From Liolophura sinensis (lineage: Eukaryota > Mollusca > Polyplacophora > Chitonida > Chitonidae): DNA of 64,000 nucleotides. The translations under genes were made by a program, and so were the position numbers. The stretch lies in the NCBI RefSeq assembly GCF_032854445.1, contig NC_088295.1, positions 4,468,501 through 4,532,500 of the forward strand, read 5' to 3'. Below, one piece after another: positions 1 through 12,400 of this stretch. The notes below the pieces were generated by a model. It was not told where the DNA came from. It was given only the letters and a program-made list of their open reading frames with translations, and did no database searches. The first letter of the stretch is position 1; each line of letters starts with the position of its first letter.

Positions 1-2900
1 CTTTCTCATTAGACCAAGCACTACTGCCAGCAGAATATGTAACACGTTGTCATTATCATTTACAGAAAAAAGTAACAGCTTGGTAGTCCGCTATATGGAT
101 GGTACAGAAAACACTAACAAACCCTGGTATACCGATGCTACAGAAAACACTCACAAAACGTAGTTTTCCTGTGGCACAGACATCAACGACACCACTTTGT
201 TAACTGGTATGGAAAACAATTACAAAAAATTTGATATGCGAAAGTAAACAGAACACAGCCTAAACTTAGCTCTGCTATGCAGGCAAATACGGAAAGACAC
301 TGCATATGGCACAGTTGTTATTCACTGGTATGAAACGCCAATTTGAAGTTATGAATTTCACCAGCAGTATGTTGTTAGGAGATACGGACGATTTTTACAT
401 GGATATAGGCCCGACCAACCTGTCCTCGACAAGCAAACTTATTATAATCATTGAGACGTAAAAGATGTTTGCAACACACCATGCATGAAGGGGCAATTGT
501 TAAAGTCTAAGATATACGCTGTTAAATGAATTATAAAACAGTATACAGAAGCGATAAAGTCATTATCCATTCTCGGAGTTGAGTAATGTCATAAGTCAAA
601 GTGTATAAGGGAATGCAGTAAGCAGTTGCTCTGTTGCATCATGTTGATTGTGTTTTTCTGTGAAGTTCTCACTTCGTTGTGAGGATTATTGTTGTATCGT
701 GTTATATTTGCACCGTAGCGTCCGCCTCTATAGAGAACAGTTGTAAAGTCTCCAGTGCCTTGTAGATGCTGCTTTTCCTCACATAAACACCGGCCTCGAG
801 AGGATTTGTCTTCAAGAGGAAATTCACAGACAATCTCCAATCGTGATGAATTCATTCATTAAAACAAAATTACAAAAAAAAAAAAAATGGGAGAAAAAAT
901 GGCCAGCGACCTTGAAATTAATTTGATCATTCGTCAAATTATTATTGTGTTGTTATTTGACAGGAGTGTTTTAAAGCTTGTTTTTGTGAGAGATGGGAAG
1001 TGAAGCTGTCTGGTGTGTCAGATTGCGGCTTCACTTATCTCAACCTCTAAATAACCACGGACGATGGGAAAGCAGGTGTTGGCCTCTGCCATTCACGAGC
1101 CGCGCGCAAAAAAACTTGACGTTAGTAGAAAGACGAACGGTGAAAAGAACTTATGATCGTTGGTTGATAATATGATATTGAATACAAGCAAGGCGATGCA
1201 CATGTGCAAGTGACAGTTCGTCAATGTGTAAGCGGGTGTGGGGTGAGGGAGTTGTGTCCCTGCCCCAGACCGCCAACACGACCACCAGGCTACCACATTG
1301 ATCCACGACCCTTAGCTCTCCTTCCAAAGTGAACATTTCCACTTCAACTGTAACAAATAAAAACAATGTTTTGATGTCAATAGACTTTTCAATCAGAGTT
1401 TGTTATTGAAGGAGGACAGTGTAGTCACATGTTACAGTTGTACATAAGACCAATAATCGTTGATAAGTGGACTCTATGCACTGAGCACACGTCCTGTGTT
1501 AGCACAGATGCTGTCACCTTATCATGTTGCCACTATAACAGACAATACTCACCATGTCCCAGTAAATTATAGGAGCAGATATTGCACCAATGATTTCAGG
1601 AAATGCTCGTAATATTGTTATCCTAAATATGACTCAAAACAATTTTGGCCACCGATTTTAAAATTATTGATACGGCTTGAGTTGAAACTACGAATAATTT
1701 TGATTTGTTTAAACCTTAAAATTATAAGAAATAAGAGTTATTTTCTGTCCACATTGTGTGGTTATTTCAGTGCGCCAGATATGTTGAATACGATAGCGTA
1801 CTAAGCGTATTTAGCTAAATATTACCAATAACAAAAATGTGAGAATTTTTTTATATTATAATTATTAACTTCTATGATTGTCATTCATTACTGGAGATAA
1901 GATTTTTATTTGTAGGTATGTACTGTATTATTTTTATTATTTGGGATTAATAACAATTACAAGCGGAGTTTGTAAACATGGGTTACATGGGACGATGCAA
2001 TTGTTCATTAATTTGCAGGAACACGACGGAGGATTTGTGAATCGGGTTCTTTGCAATTCATATTTTAAAGACTTTCAAAAAATCGCACCTTTATTTGGGG
2101 ATAGGTGTGTAATTTATGGTTATTAATAATTAATATTGCGTGTTTTTGTTTAGAAAGAAAGATATGAAGTATTATTGAAGGTCTATAATGATTTTTTTTA
2201 TTGATATCGTTTTGGACTTAAAATCAACTGTTCATCAAGCTTTCAAAACCTGCCACTGTTAACACAAGCTGCTTGTGCATGTTAAGCGCGCTAACACAGT
2301 GGCATCATAAACTAAAATAACTGTGTCGATATCAGTTTTACCACACCTTCTGATTAATAAGAATATGAGCATTATGTTTACATGTGTAACTAGGTAAGTT
2401 TGCTAACCTACAGTTGTATGTTGACACGTGTCTGTGTGGGGACAGGTGGGCTTGAGGTTGCTAACCTACTGTTGGCAATCAGCTTCCACCCTCGTAGAAA
2501 GGTGCCCGCTGACAGCCAAATAATGTCTATCAGACTCACTTTCCTTTAACTGGAGATCTAGAGGAAGACCGTGAAGCTGTTTACTGCTTGTCCTATACTA
2601 TGTAACATATCAGTCAGAGAGTCGGGCCCTGGGCGGGGATGAGGTAACGTCAGTCACGGGCTCATGTGACAGGCTGTAGGGCCAGTCACCTGTGCTACAC
2701 AGGTGTGTCTCGGGGTGGGGATCAGCTTGGGATTTGGGGTTAGCCCAGGGCCGGGGTATTCACTTGTCTGATCATGACAGCCTTCACTGATGAGCCCGAC
2801 CCTGTGGTATATCGTCGTGGGCAGGATTTATTGTCATATGTAGCCGATTTTAATGATAAGTTAAAGATTCGAGTACATAACTTTCTAGAGTGTGTACACA

Positions 2901-2982
<82 letters not shown>

Positions 2983-3208
2983 TATGCATCATATACATTT
3001 GTATATATCTGTAAGACTGATGCTCAGTGAATTTGTGACCTGCAAAAAAAATAATAATTTTAGTTATTTTCACCATGAAGTTTGATTTGATTTCTATGTA
3101 AACTTATTAATGGCTGCATAAGTGAAATTAATTAATTTTGGGGAATACAGACCAGTTAACTGCAGGGTTGCGAATGAACACTATTGTTTGTATCGTCTGT
3201 ATTTTCAG
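1..3208 (+). other. Intron of paralogue A (5' part outside window)
   Basis: No exon is recognised here. The first visible exon of paralogue A starts with the second half of the paired domain, so this stretch must be intron, or intron plus unseen upstream exons. I looked for the first half of the paired domain (a HGGVNQLGG-like start) and did not find it. In paralogue B the matching intron is 3,440 bases, so in A this exon could lie just left of the window. The stretch is AT-rich and otherwise holds a (CA)n microsatellite near its right end. Confidence 0.75.
2895..2980. repeat. (CA)n microsatellite
   Basis: About 40 CA dinucleotides in a nearly pure run, with one extra A near the left end. 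It lies in the intron about 230 bases before the first visible exon of paralogue A. Open frames of poly-Thr-His or poly-Cys-Val across it are artefacts of the dinucleotide repeat. Confidence 0.98.
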
Positions 3209-3406
3209 GTATTATGAAACGGGATCAATCAAGCCTGGCGTTATCGGCGGGTCCAAACCAAAAGTAGCTACGCCCAAAGTCGTAGACGCCATTACAATGT
3301 ACAAACAAGAAAACCCAACTATGTTTGCATGGGAAATCCGCGACCGCCTATTATCGGAGGCCGTGTGTTCTCAAGAAAATGTCCCCAGTGTTAGCTCCAT
3401 CAACAG
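3209..3406 (+). CDS. Pax2/5/8: Paralogue A exon: C-terminal half of paired domain
   Basis: The acceptor ATTTTCAG and donor CAACAG|GTACG bound a 198-base exon, the same length as its counterpart in paralogue B. It begins with one base completing an Arg codon and reads [14 protein letters not shown]..., then [18 protein letters not shown] and VPSVSSINR, ending AG in mid-codon. These are hallmark residues of helices 4-6 of the paired domain. It is 58/66 identical to paralogue B. Confidence 0.97.
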
Positions 3407-6400
3407 GTACGATACGCTTGTCACCAGAACTACAGTGGCCCTGAAAAACAGTGTCTGCAAGTATGCTTATGTCCGATAAACAGTTGTCACTAAAACTAAA
3501 TCAAAGAGACTGATAGATGACACCGACCAGTATGATTTTCTGACATCAAAATCCTAACCACTTGAACTGTCGTCCATTTCTAGCACTGCTGAACATTTTG
3601 GGGTTTTATGTGCAGGCGTAGCTTTCCTGAGGAATGCTTAATCATACCTTTTATTAGATTTGTATGCATGGCGACATTTATATTGTCAGCAGTGGTTAAC
3701 TTACATTTGTGTGATAATCTTGGCAGATATTAATACCTGCGTGTGGGGGAAATTTAGAGAATTCTACCATAGTTAATGGTTGTTTTTCGCTGTAGATGTG
3801 TTCCTGATGTAGTGTTGTTAGGTTCTGGGTGTGTCCATGGGTGGGGAGACTGTCAAGGATTAGCTTGGTACACAAATCGCCGTATATCGTGTGCCATTGC
3901 TATTCGGCCGGTTCTGATTACTAACGGTTCAGTTGTTACTGTAATAGAGGAGCAGTCGGGACTGGGGATCAGCTACAGATGGCCTGCTGGAGCCGTAACA
4001 GATCACATAATTGAGAACTGAGGCTTCTTAATGCTGAAGAAAAGCAACGGCACATTTGATAAAAGTTTCTCTGTTATAAGCTAATTTGCGATATTTTAGC
4101 CGTTGTTGTACACACTCGGTCTTACGACTGCCTTCTTTACTCAGCTGAGATCCGATGACGATCTAGAAATGGCTTGAGGGGCAGAGTTGTACGAGCGTTC
4201 GCGAGACCACACCATAAATCGAATGATGCGTCTCTGTATAACCAGTAATTTTAGCTGATTTGATTGCCATGATTGGCGTCATTATATATATCATATTGCC
4301 CGAGCTTTCCGTCTCTAAGATTCTGACTCTATTGTTCTGAATTTAGCCGAATGTTTCCACTTCCCTGTCTGTCACTGTCAACAGTTCTGGCATTACACCT
4401 TTTATTCCCTGTTTCTCCACAAGCACTCTGCATTGTGACCTTGTAACTTTCCGGTCAGAGCCACTTCTTACGCTTAGCCACATATTCCGTTTTTTTGCTT
4501 AGCGGGGTTCCAGTTTTAATGTGTTATCAGTTGCCACCTTTGTCCAAAGGGGACACAGTCGCTATACATAAGCTCCAATAGTTAATTATTTTTTCTTCTC
4601 CAGAATCGTCCGAAATAAAGCTGCTGACAAGGCCAAAAAGAGTGGCGATATAAGCCCGGGTCTGCCGTCCGACACGCCCACCTCTCCCGGCTCCCAGCCG
4701 CCCACCCCCGGGAATGAAGGCACACCCAGGACCGTAGGTTACTCCGTTAGCAATATCCTGGGCATCAGTGGACATTCCCCACCATCCAGTTCACCCAGCG
4801 AATCTTTAAAGAGAAAACAAGAGTCGGAACGTAAGTACTTCTGTTATTCTTCCGTTGTGTATATAACAACATTTTAGAATCTCATATCTAACACTAAAAT
4901 CAATACTAATCGTAATAATATAAAGGACCAGGTGTCAGGTGACTTTTGCTCCCTGGAAACAGCCCGTGTAAATGCTTGGTTTATACATCTATAAGCAGAA
5001 GGTGTGGTTTTGTAAATGACTGCGCTCTGGTCGGGATATTAACTAAAGACGCTGCACAAACAGTGTGTTAGCTTGCTGCGTCAATCCTGAATCTGCGGAC
5101 TGTTCTGTGAGTCCAAGGACACGATGAGAGTTTATCCACGATCACGTGACCGCGCGAGTATGACGGGATAGATGGTGCACAGTTAACAGCCAGTTCATTT
5201 ACTGTCACCTGACAAGGATGTTCACGTAACTGCAGACCTAAGGCCTGGGTCTGAACAAGCCCTCTCGGATTGTCAAGTGGGCCGTTAGAGCGGGACTGAT
5301 TGTGTCATCAGTTGTCCCAGTTACATGTCAGTTATAGTTGGCAACCATACCTGCATTCACTCAGAGATTCACTCTTTTCTATTCTCAAGTTTACCGCAAC
5401 ATATGATACTTGTACAAATACTTCAATTTCCGGTGATATAAGTTAAAAAATCTCCCTTTGACCATTTTCAAAATGCAAAAGATTTTAATGATAAATACAA
5501 AAAAAAATTTTGGACTTGTCCGAGGGAAGGTTTTGGTTTTATAAATACGAAACTAAAACCCATTGTTGATGAAGTGTAATATAAAGACAAACTTTACAGC
5601 TATAGTCTTTATAGAATACTGTTATACTTCAATATCATTGCAAGTTCGCAAACTAAACTTGGATAGAGTTGAGATACTTTCACTAGCCCGCCATCGTCTC
5701 ACTGCAGAGGTTTCCAGCGAGCCCTGCCCTCCTCACATTCCCTGTATAATTGGCGTTCTGCAGGGACCGTGTGGCTCGTCTCTCTCAATACACAGTAGCT
5801 GCTCATCTTAGGCCCGCAAACAATCACTTAGAGACGCTATTCAATTAGCATCAACTCCACTTCATTGATGCTGCTCGACAACATGCTGCTTGTTGGGTAA
5901 ACGAGGAGTGGCGCGGAGACAAATGCTTGGTTATTATGGCAATTCTCTCGCCCCGCGCTTGGTCTCATGTACGCGATGCTAAGGGGTACAATTGGGATTA
6001 TTAAGCAATGAGTAAATTATCTTCCTCACATAACACTGTGATTAATTTTATTTCTCTTCGTAGAAGGTGGCGTGAATTAAATCTTCATCCAATAGAGTAT
6101 TGTTAGATCAATAAGCACTTGTTTCCGATTTCTTCCTTTAATCTGTTTTCCTCAACTTGTCCGATTTCCGCGTACTTGTGATATGCACATGTTGTGGCTC
6201 CTATTCACGGAACTTAACCGTACAGACAGTGTATTACAGATGCAGTATCTGTAAATCTGGATTTGTGTATTCAGTTTAAATCTGTGCAAGATAAAAATAG
6301 ATGTTTATCTCTGAATTCCAATATCCTTAATCCTCATCTCATCTCTTATTACTTCCTGACATAAAAAAACGCACGTGACCTTGTCATGCTTACTTTACTG

Positions 6401-9400
6401 TATCCTTACACCTGCATTACACATGACTGGAAGTAAAGCTGAGAAGGAGAAGGTAATCTACCAGTAATAACTATTTGTCTCCAGTCAAGTCGTCAATATT
6501 TCTCTTGTTTCTGATGGCAAATGTGATGTCCAGAAGGCATCCAACTTTTGTCCCTGAACATCAACAAACACATGGCGCAGACGTTGATTCGTTATTCCTG
6601 TCATGCTTGTACAAAGCTCGCAAACAGCCGAATGGTTGCACTTTTTTACGTAGTTCAATTGTTGTTCAGTTTTGTGCCTTGTTCAGCTTTCTTTAATTTT
6701 GTTTTATTTACCTTGAGGGCAACAGAACCAGTCGTTCTAGTATTGTTTTTAGCTGTGATTGTTATCTTGCCTAACCTTTTCCCGAGTCGCGTGCAGACTT
6801 CGCGATATCAACGTCTACCCGGCAGCTTCAGCTCGACACCCCCTGTAAAAAGCCCGACTAACACTTAATTAACTCGTAATCCTATCCCAAGATTCCCAAT
6901 TTCCGCTTCCGGTCGAATTATTTAGTTCCGTAAGACGCTGAGCTGCACTTACTGGTCGCGTGACCGGAAGTAGCAATATCACTCCGCGCTGGTTTTTTTT
7001 ACAGCATCGAGAATGGCACACGGAGAGGTTATTGATTTGTGATAGCCATAAAAATGGGATCTGCCGGGTTTTTATCGTGGTGAATAAAATTGTGTACGTC
7101 CTCTTTAGGACCAAAGTCAGTAACAGAGTCTTAACAACCCTTTGCCCCATTCTTCTCATGGTCATATCACTTCGTCTTCTTCAAGGCCTTTTGACCGGCA
7201 CAACATCTCATAGTTACAACTGAAGCTGTCTAAAACAGATTTAAAGCCACTTGTTTGGGAAAAAATTTGGAAATTAGCTGCCAAAGAGAAAAGTTTCAAA
7301 TTTTCTGTAAGCATTTGGCTTCGTTTTCTAGCTTAACCAGCTGATAAAACAGTCTAGCTAGGCTGCCTATTGATTGATGACAGTAATAATGTATCTTTGT
7401 TGGAGGTTTTTTGCCTTTAGTTTCGTTTTCAACCACTCATTTGCTAGCATCCGGCATGCCGCTACACCTCTTTCAATCACGACTGACACATCCGGGCTCT
7501 GTCGTTGCTGGCGATTCCGCCGTGAGCTCGCCATGAAAGCCAAAGGAAATTAAGTTTAATGGGAATTCTCTGTCTGTGATAGAAATCACAACTTACATGC
7601 CACTTTACTCTCGGGCATATGGACAACAGCCGACTTTTTGACAGCCGTGTTTTCTCACTATCTTTTGGTCTCAGTTTAGCCCTCTGTCAAATACAAAGTT
7701 TGTTTTTCACATTCACGAGGCCAAATGAAATTGTCTACCCACGACAGTAGTGCGACACAAATATTACAAGCATGTATGTTTTTAACATTCGGCACCTTTT
7801 AGTTTCATAAGAAAAGGAATTCCTTGCAATTATTTTGTGTGTTTTCTGTTTTATCCAGCGATTCCAAACGGCCATGGGGAAGTGGACAACGCTGATCATG
7901 TAAGTGTGCCTCGTCTAACAAGCAAATCTAACAATGGTCAGTATTTGTCTTCCACAATAAAATTATAAAATAGTTATTCATGTACTAAATGAGTTTTCCA
8001 CTTTGAAACCTTTTCGGTACATCTAATACCAAGTGTCTCGTGTTAATTGTAGATATGGTTCAGTCGTTCCGTAAAGATGCCCCGCTCTGACAATAGTCCG
8101 CCCGTGGGTGCCAGTGGACAAGTTTACCCCATTGCCGCACAGCCTTACCCTTCCCAGCAGTACCCAGTGGTCACCTCGGCCGAGTCTCAGGACGTCAAAG
8201 ACTTTAATGTGATCACAGCTCCATTGAGCACAATAACGACGGAATCAGAGACTGCAGGCGTAACCTTCACTCCGTCAGTCGGTATGTAACTTGCAAGATG
8301 CAAGTCAGCATTGCACCACGTCTCACTTTCTGAATGTCTCGTACCTTAGCTTTCCCCAAACAAATTGCTTCCTCCCTCCTTCGTCATTATCTATAGTAAA
8401 AGTTTCTTTATTGTATCTCCGTTATATGATTTTCTTTTGTTTTCTCTTGTTACTTGATCTTTGCTTGTCTGTTTTACGAGTATGTTATTACTTGCTTTAT
8501 GCAGTTGTTGCATATCTGTCGGCTTTTCATCCTTGAAACATTGCTTGTCTGTCGGCTTGTCCTTCCTTGAGCCATTGCTGATCTGTCGGCTTTTCCTTCC
8601 ATGAAGACGTGTCGTTGGTGCCTCTTCACCAGCTCCACCACCCCGATTTGAAGCAGACCCATGTGATCCACAGAGACGACCAGATGACCACACACTCCCC
8701 CAATAGCACTTACGAAGGTATTGCCTCAATCCTCTCTAACACTTAACCTCATTACTTCTCCTATATCCCAGTTTGTCTGTCAGCGGATTTGGGATACTTC
8801 TGGTTCACAGATTTGAATGGGTCATATTTAGGTATGTGTATTCGGCAATCCATAACACATACTGTCTGCAACGGTTTCTCAAAAATAGAAATTAACATTT
8901 AATTTTAATGATGTAAGTGTAGTCCCTCGAGATCTCATTAGCACATGCTTTTTTTGCTCGGGCGGTTCGGCCGTTTCACCCTGAGGCGTATTTGACGACA
9001 CGGTCCGAACAGGCCCCTATCTCTATCAAACCTTCAGATTAAACAAATGTTATGCAAGACTGCTCATTTTAACACTGCTGTAGAACTGTGTGGTTAGAGT
9101 GCGCATATCCTCCGGAAGCGTGTCTAGGTAGTGGTGAACAGGTTACGGTTTGTAATCAAAGCACCTGTGTTGTTACCTGACGGCCTAATCTGAAGATGAC
9201 CCATCAGGTGTGACGATGGGCACGTTCCTGGCCGGAGGATGTACAGACTCTTGACGTGTCCCTCACGGGGCCGACTGCCCGGGGTTGGGGCACGTTACCT
9301 GACCTGTGTCACCTGTACGTCACCCGTACGTCATCGTTTCCCTTCTATTGGGACGTGTCTTCAGGGACACAACCCCCCTTTCCACCTCAACATTCCTGGA

Positions 9401-12400
9401 CACGGTTAAATGCCCGCACGTGACCGTAATCAAAATCTCCGTATTACCCTCAATTATTTATACGTGGATGGCACAAATTCTGAGTACATCCGTCTGATGC
9501 TGCTTTGAAATGTTAGCGGATAGTAGCGTCGTGAGTGGAATGTGTCTGGAATGCCCGAGGCCCCGATAGGAGCAGTAGACATATAATAACTTATTGATAA
9601 TCTATAAACTGTCCCCTCATCGGTAACATGCAACCCCTTCTCAGCTTATGCATGCAGTCTTATCTCTTTGTCTTATCATTTCACTGTTTCACATTTCTGC
9701 ATGGTTTTGCTACTGGTGCGTTATTTTTCTTTTTTTTCTTTTTAATTTCATAAACCTTTTATTCGCTCAATTTTCTGGCATGTTTGCAAATTCTAAACGA
9801 TTTTATTGGCATGTTGTTTGATTTGAGTTTACCTGTGTTGTACTTGTGTCACCTGCATGCGTGTATTTCTCAACTTTCAGCCAACAATAACGAGCCCACA
9901 ATCCCGCCATCCCCCTCCAAGCCTGCCACCCCAACAAGCGCTACCCTCACCGAGTTGAAGCCAGTCCAGTCGTCAGCTCTTTCCCAATCTTACCCAATTC
10001 CGCTTCCGCCTTTCGGCAACTTCTCAAGTAAGGGGCCCTCCGTTACCCAGATGTGGTTTTCTCTCACGTGTTAGCAGGCTAAACTGCCATACGTATTTCA
10101 GCTCTTGGAATATATGAAACCTAATATGTCGCTCCATAGATTAGTGAAAAGAGCACTGTCATTTTCGTATTGAATATGGTCCGACGTAGATATATTGGTC
10201 CCAGATTAATGACTGTTGCTCTTTTCTGTCCTCTGCACCAGCCTGCTGATTTGTTTGGTAACAGGAACACAAAGAAACGAGCAAATGGGGACATAAACTA
10301 CCCAACTGGCTACTTATAGTTTTGTTTTGCCATTATTGTTTTGCTAAAAGCCTGTTTTGTTTGTGTTTGCAGATCAGTCTAATTACAATAGCAATCACTC
10401 GACATATCCGGGACAAACCATCTGTCCTCCCTTGGTCATCTCGCAAGTGTCCAATAACTACAGCACAGCATCCCGTAAGTCCAATTGCCTTTCTAGCTCT
10501 GCCTCATTTTGTTTAATTACACTTAAGGTCGACTTAGTCTGCCAACATCATAATCTATCATAACTGACAGTAGCATTACAATCAAGTTTACCTGGCATCG
10601 GTCAGAATTATACTTCAGGTCAGCTTGGCCCACCATTACCTGTACCTACAATATAATTATTTTTGCCACACTTAACGTGGATTGTTTAACTGGCATCGCC
10701 ATGTACCATGCCGCACAATGTTTAGCTTATCCACCAGTTCTTTCCTGGGCAGTACTTATTCGCAATTGAAAAACTAATGAATACCAGTTTCAGTACATGT
10801 AATTTTAATCTAATAGTCCTTTGAGTGTTGTTTCTGAGTGTAAGCGAGGTGTTTACGGCGGTATGAATATTGCATGGTGTAGGCCTATGTGCTGGTTTTG
10901 TATGTGCTGGATTTATAGTCAACGTTTTGTGGAGCTTGGTGGCTGGTGCCTTCAGCTGTTACTCGTACGGGTACTTCTAATTAATGCATTAACTCCACGG
11001 GGGCTATTGGCACAACACAGTGTGTCAAGAGATCGAACGTCCATCATTGCAGCGTCTTGCCCGCGGGGTGTGCCAGGGGATGAGCACTGATTGATCCGCT
11101 CATTGGCCAATCAGGTAATAGATTTTCAGCGACGAATCTGTGGAGCTGGGACCGGGGTCAGTCACGTGGGCAGGGTAATACGATCAGTGCCATGGTGGTT
11201 TTGAAAATGCCGTAAACATAAGCATGTAGACAAGTTCCGAAACGGTTCCGGACACGATGTATGTTGTCGGAACTCCTAGATGAGCGAGAAGGGAGATCAG
11301 GTGTATTGGATAAGACAAAGGTTTCTCGCTAAACTATTGTCCGAGACTGTCCAAATCGAAGTGTAGTATCGCTGATTGAGAAGTAAGAACCGGGTAGAAT
11401 AGACGCCGTGGAGTGTTGTCTGGTTTGCAGCTATGATGTATTTATTATAAAGCGTCCATCGCTCTGCGGCGGATTGAACAAATCGCAAGGGGAAGACTGG
11501 GTTGCGTGAGGACTAGCAATTAAGCGGTGTTTGGAACATGTGCAAACGAGTTAATGTTCTCGATAGCCGGGCCGCTTGGTGCTGGGGACGCACGGGAGCT
11601 CCACTCTAAGGGCAATAATAGTCAGTTCCTGTTCAGTGTTGGGACAAGGCCTTGCATTATGACGAGTTAAGTGTGGGGTGGGATAGTTCGGTGCAACGGC
11701 TGGAGGGGTGCGTCCAGTCACCCTAGTGTACAGACTTCGTAATAAGCCATTATAAGGGTTAGTTTTCTAGCTGCATCTCAAGTATGGCGACGGTGATCTA
11801 TAGCTGTGCCGGGCACTCCTATCCCTCGATCCGTCTCTGCGATGTCAAGCTTAGGCCAGTCTGGGTTATCATAGTTTAATGAGCTTTTGTCGATTTATCC
11901 AGGCTGTGATCACATTTGGGAGCAACACAACCGGGCTGCTTAGTTTAAAGTGGCTTCGGGGAATCAGAGGTTTTCCATAGCTCTTTAAGCCTCATGAAAT
12001 AATAAAGACAGATCCTGGTCGCCGTCACTGGCACATCTATAGGGTGTGGCCGGCCGGCCGTTCTCGTCCATTCCATTGGGTTTGTGCTCTCATTAGATAG
12101 AAGAAAGGCGGCCCGTAGCCGGCTGTACGAGAATACATTGACCTCTGCTAGTATATTCTTTTCACAAATAATAAAGCCTTGTGGTCAGGTGGCTTTAACC
12201 TTTATCTGTTACGCATTTTTGTGCATTCTCTACTTATGGCTTATGAACACATTTATCAGTCACGCATTTCACACTCAGAAAATCTCCAAACGCATTTTTC
12301 ATTCAAACATTGCCCAGTCAAACATTGCCCAGTCAAACATTATCTAGTCAAAGACTGCCCAGTCAAGCATTGCTTTATCAAACATTGCCTAGTCAACCAT

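Noticed and set aside
6548-6868. 106-codon hydrophobic open frame in an intron of paralogue A
   Set aside because: Low-complexity T-rich coding, no domain recognised, and no evidence for an independent promoter.
8562-8606. Alternative acceptor CTTGAG at 8571 for the 111-base exon
   Set aside because: It would add 35 bases and break the reading frame. It is explained by the local repeat that also forms the real acceptor.
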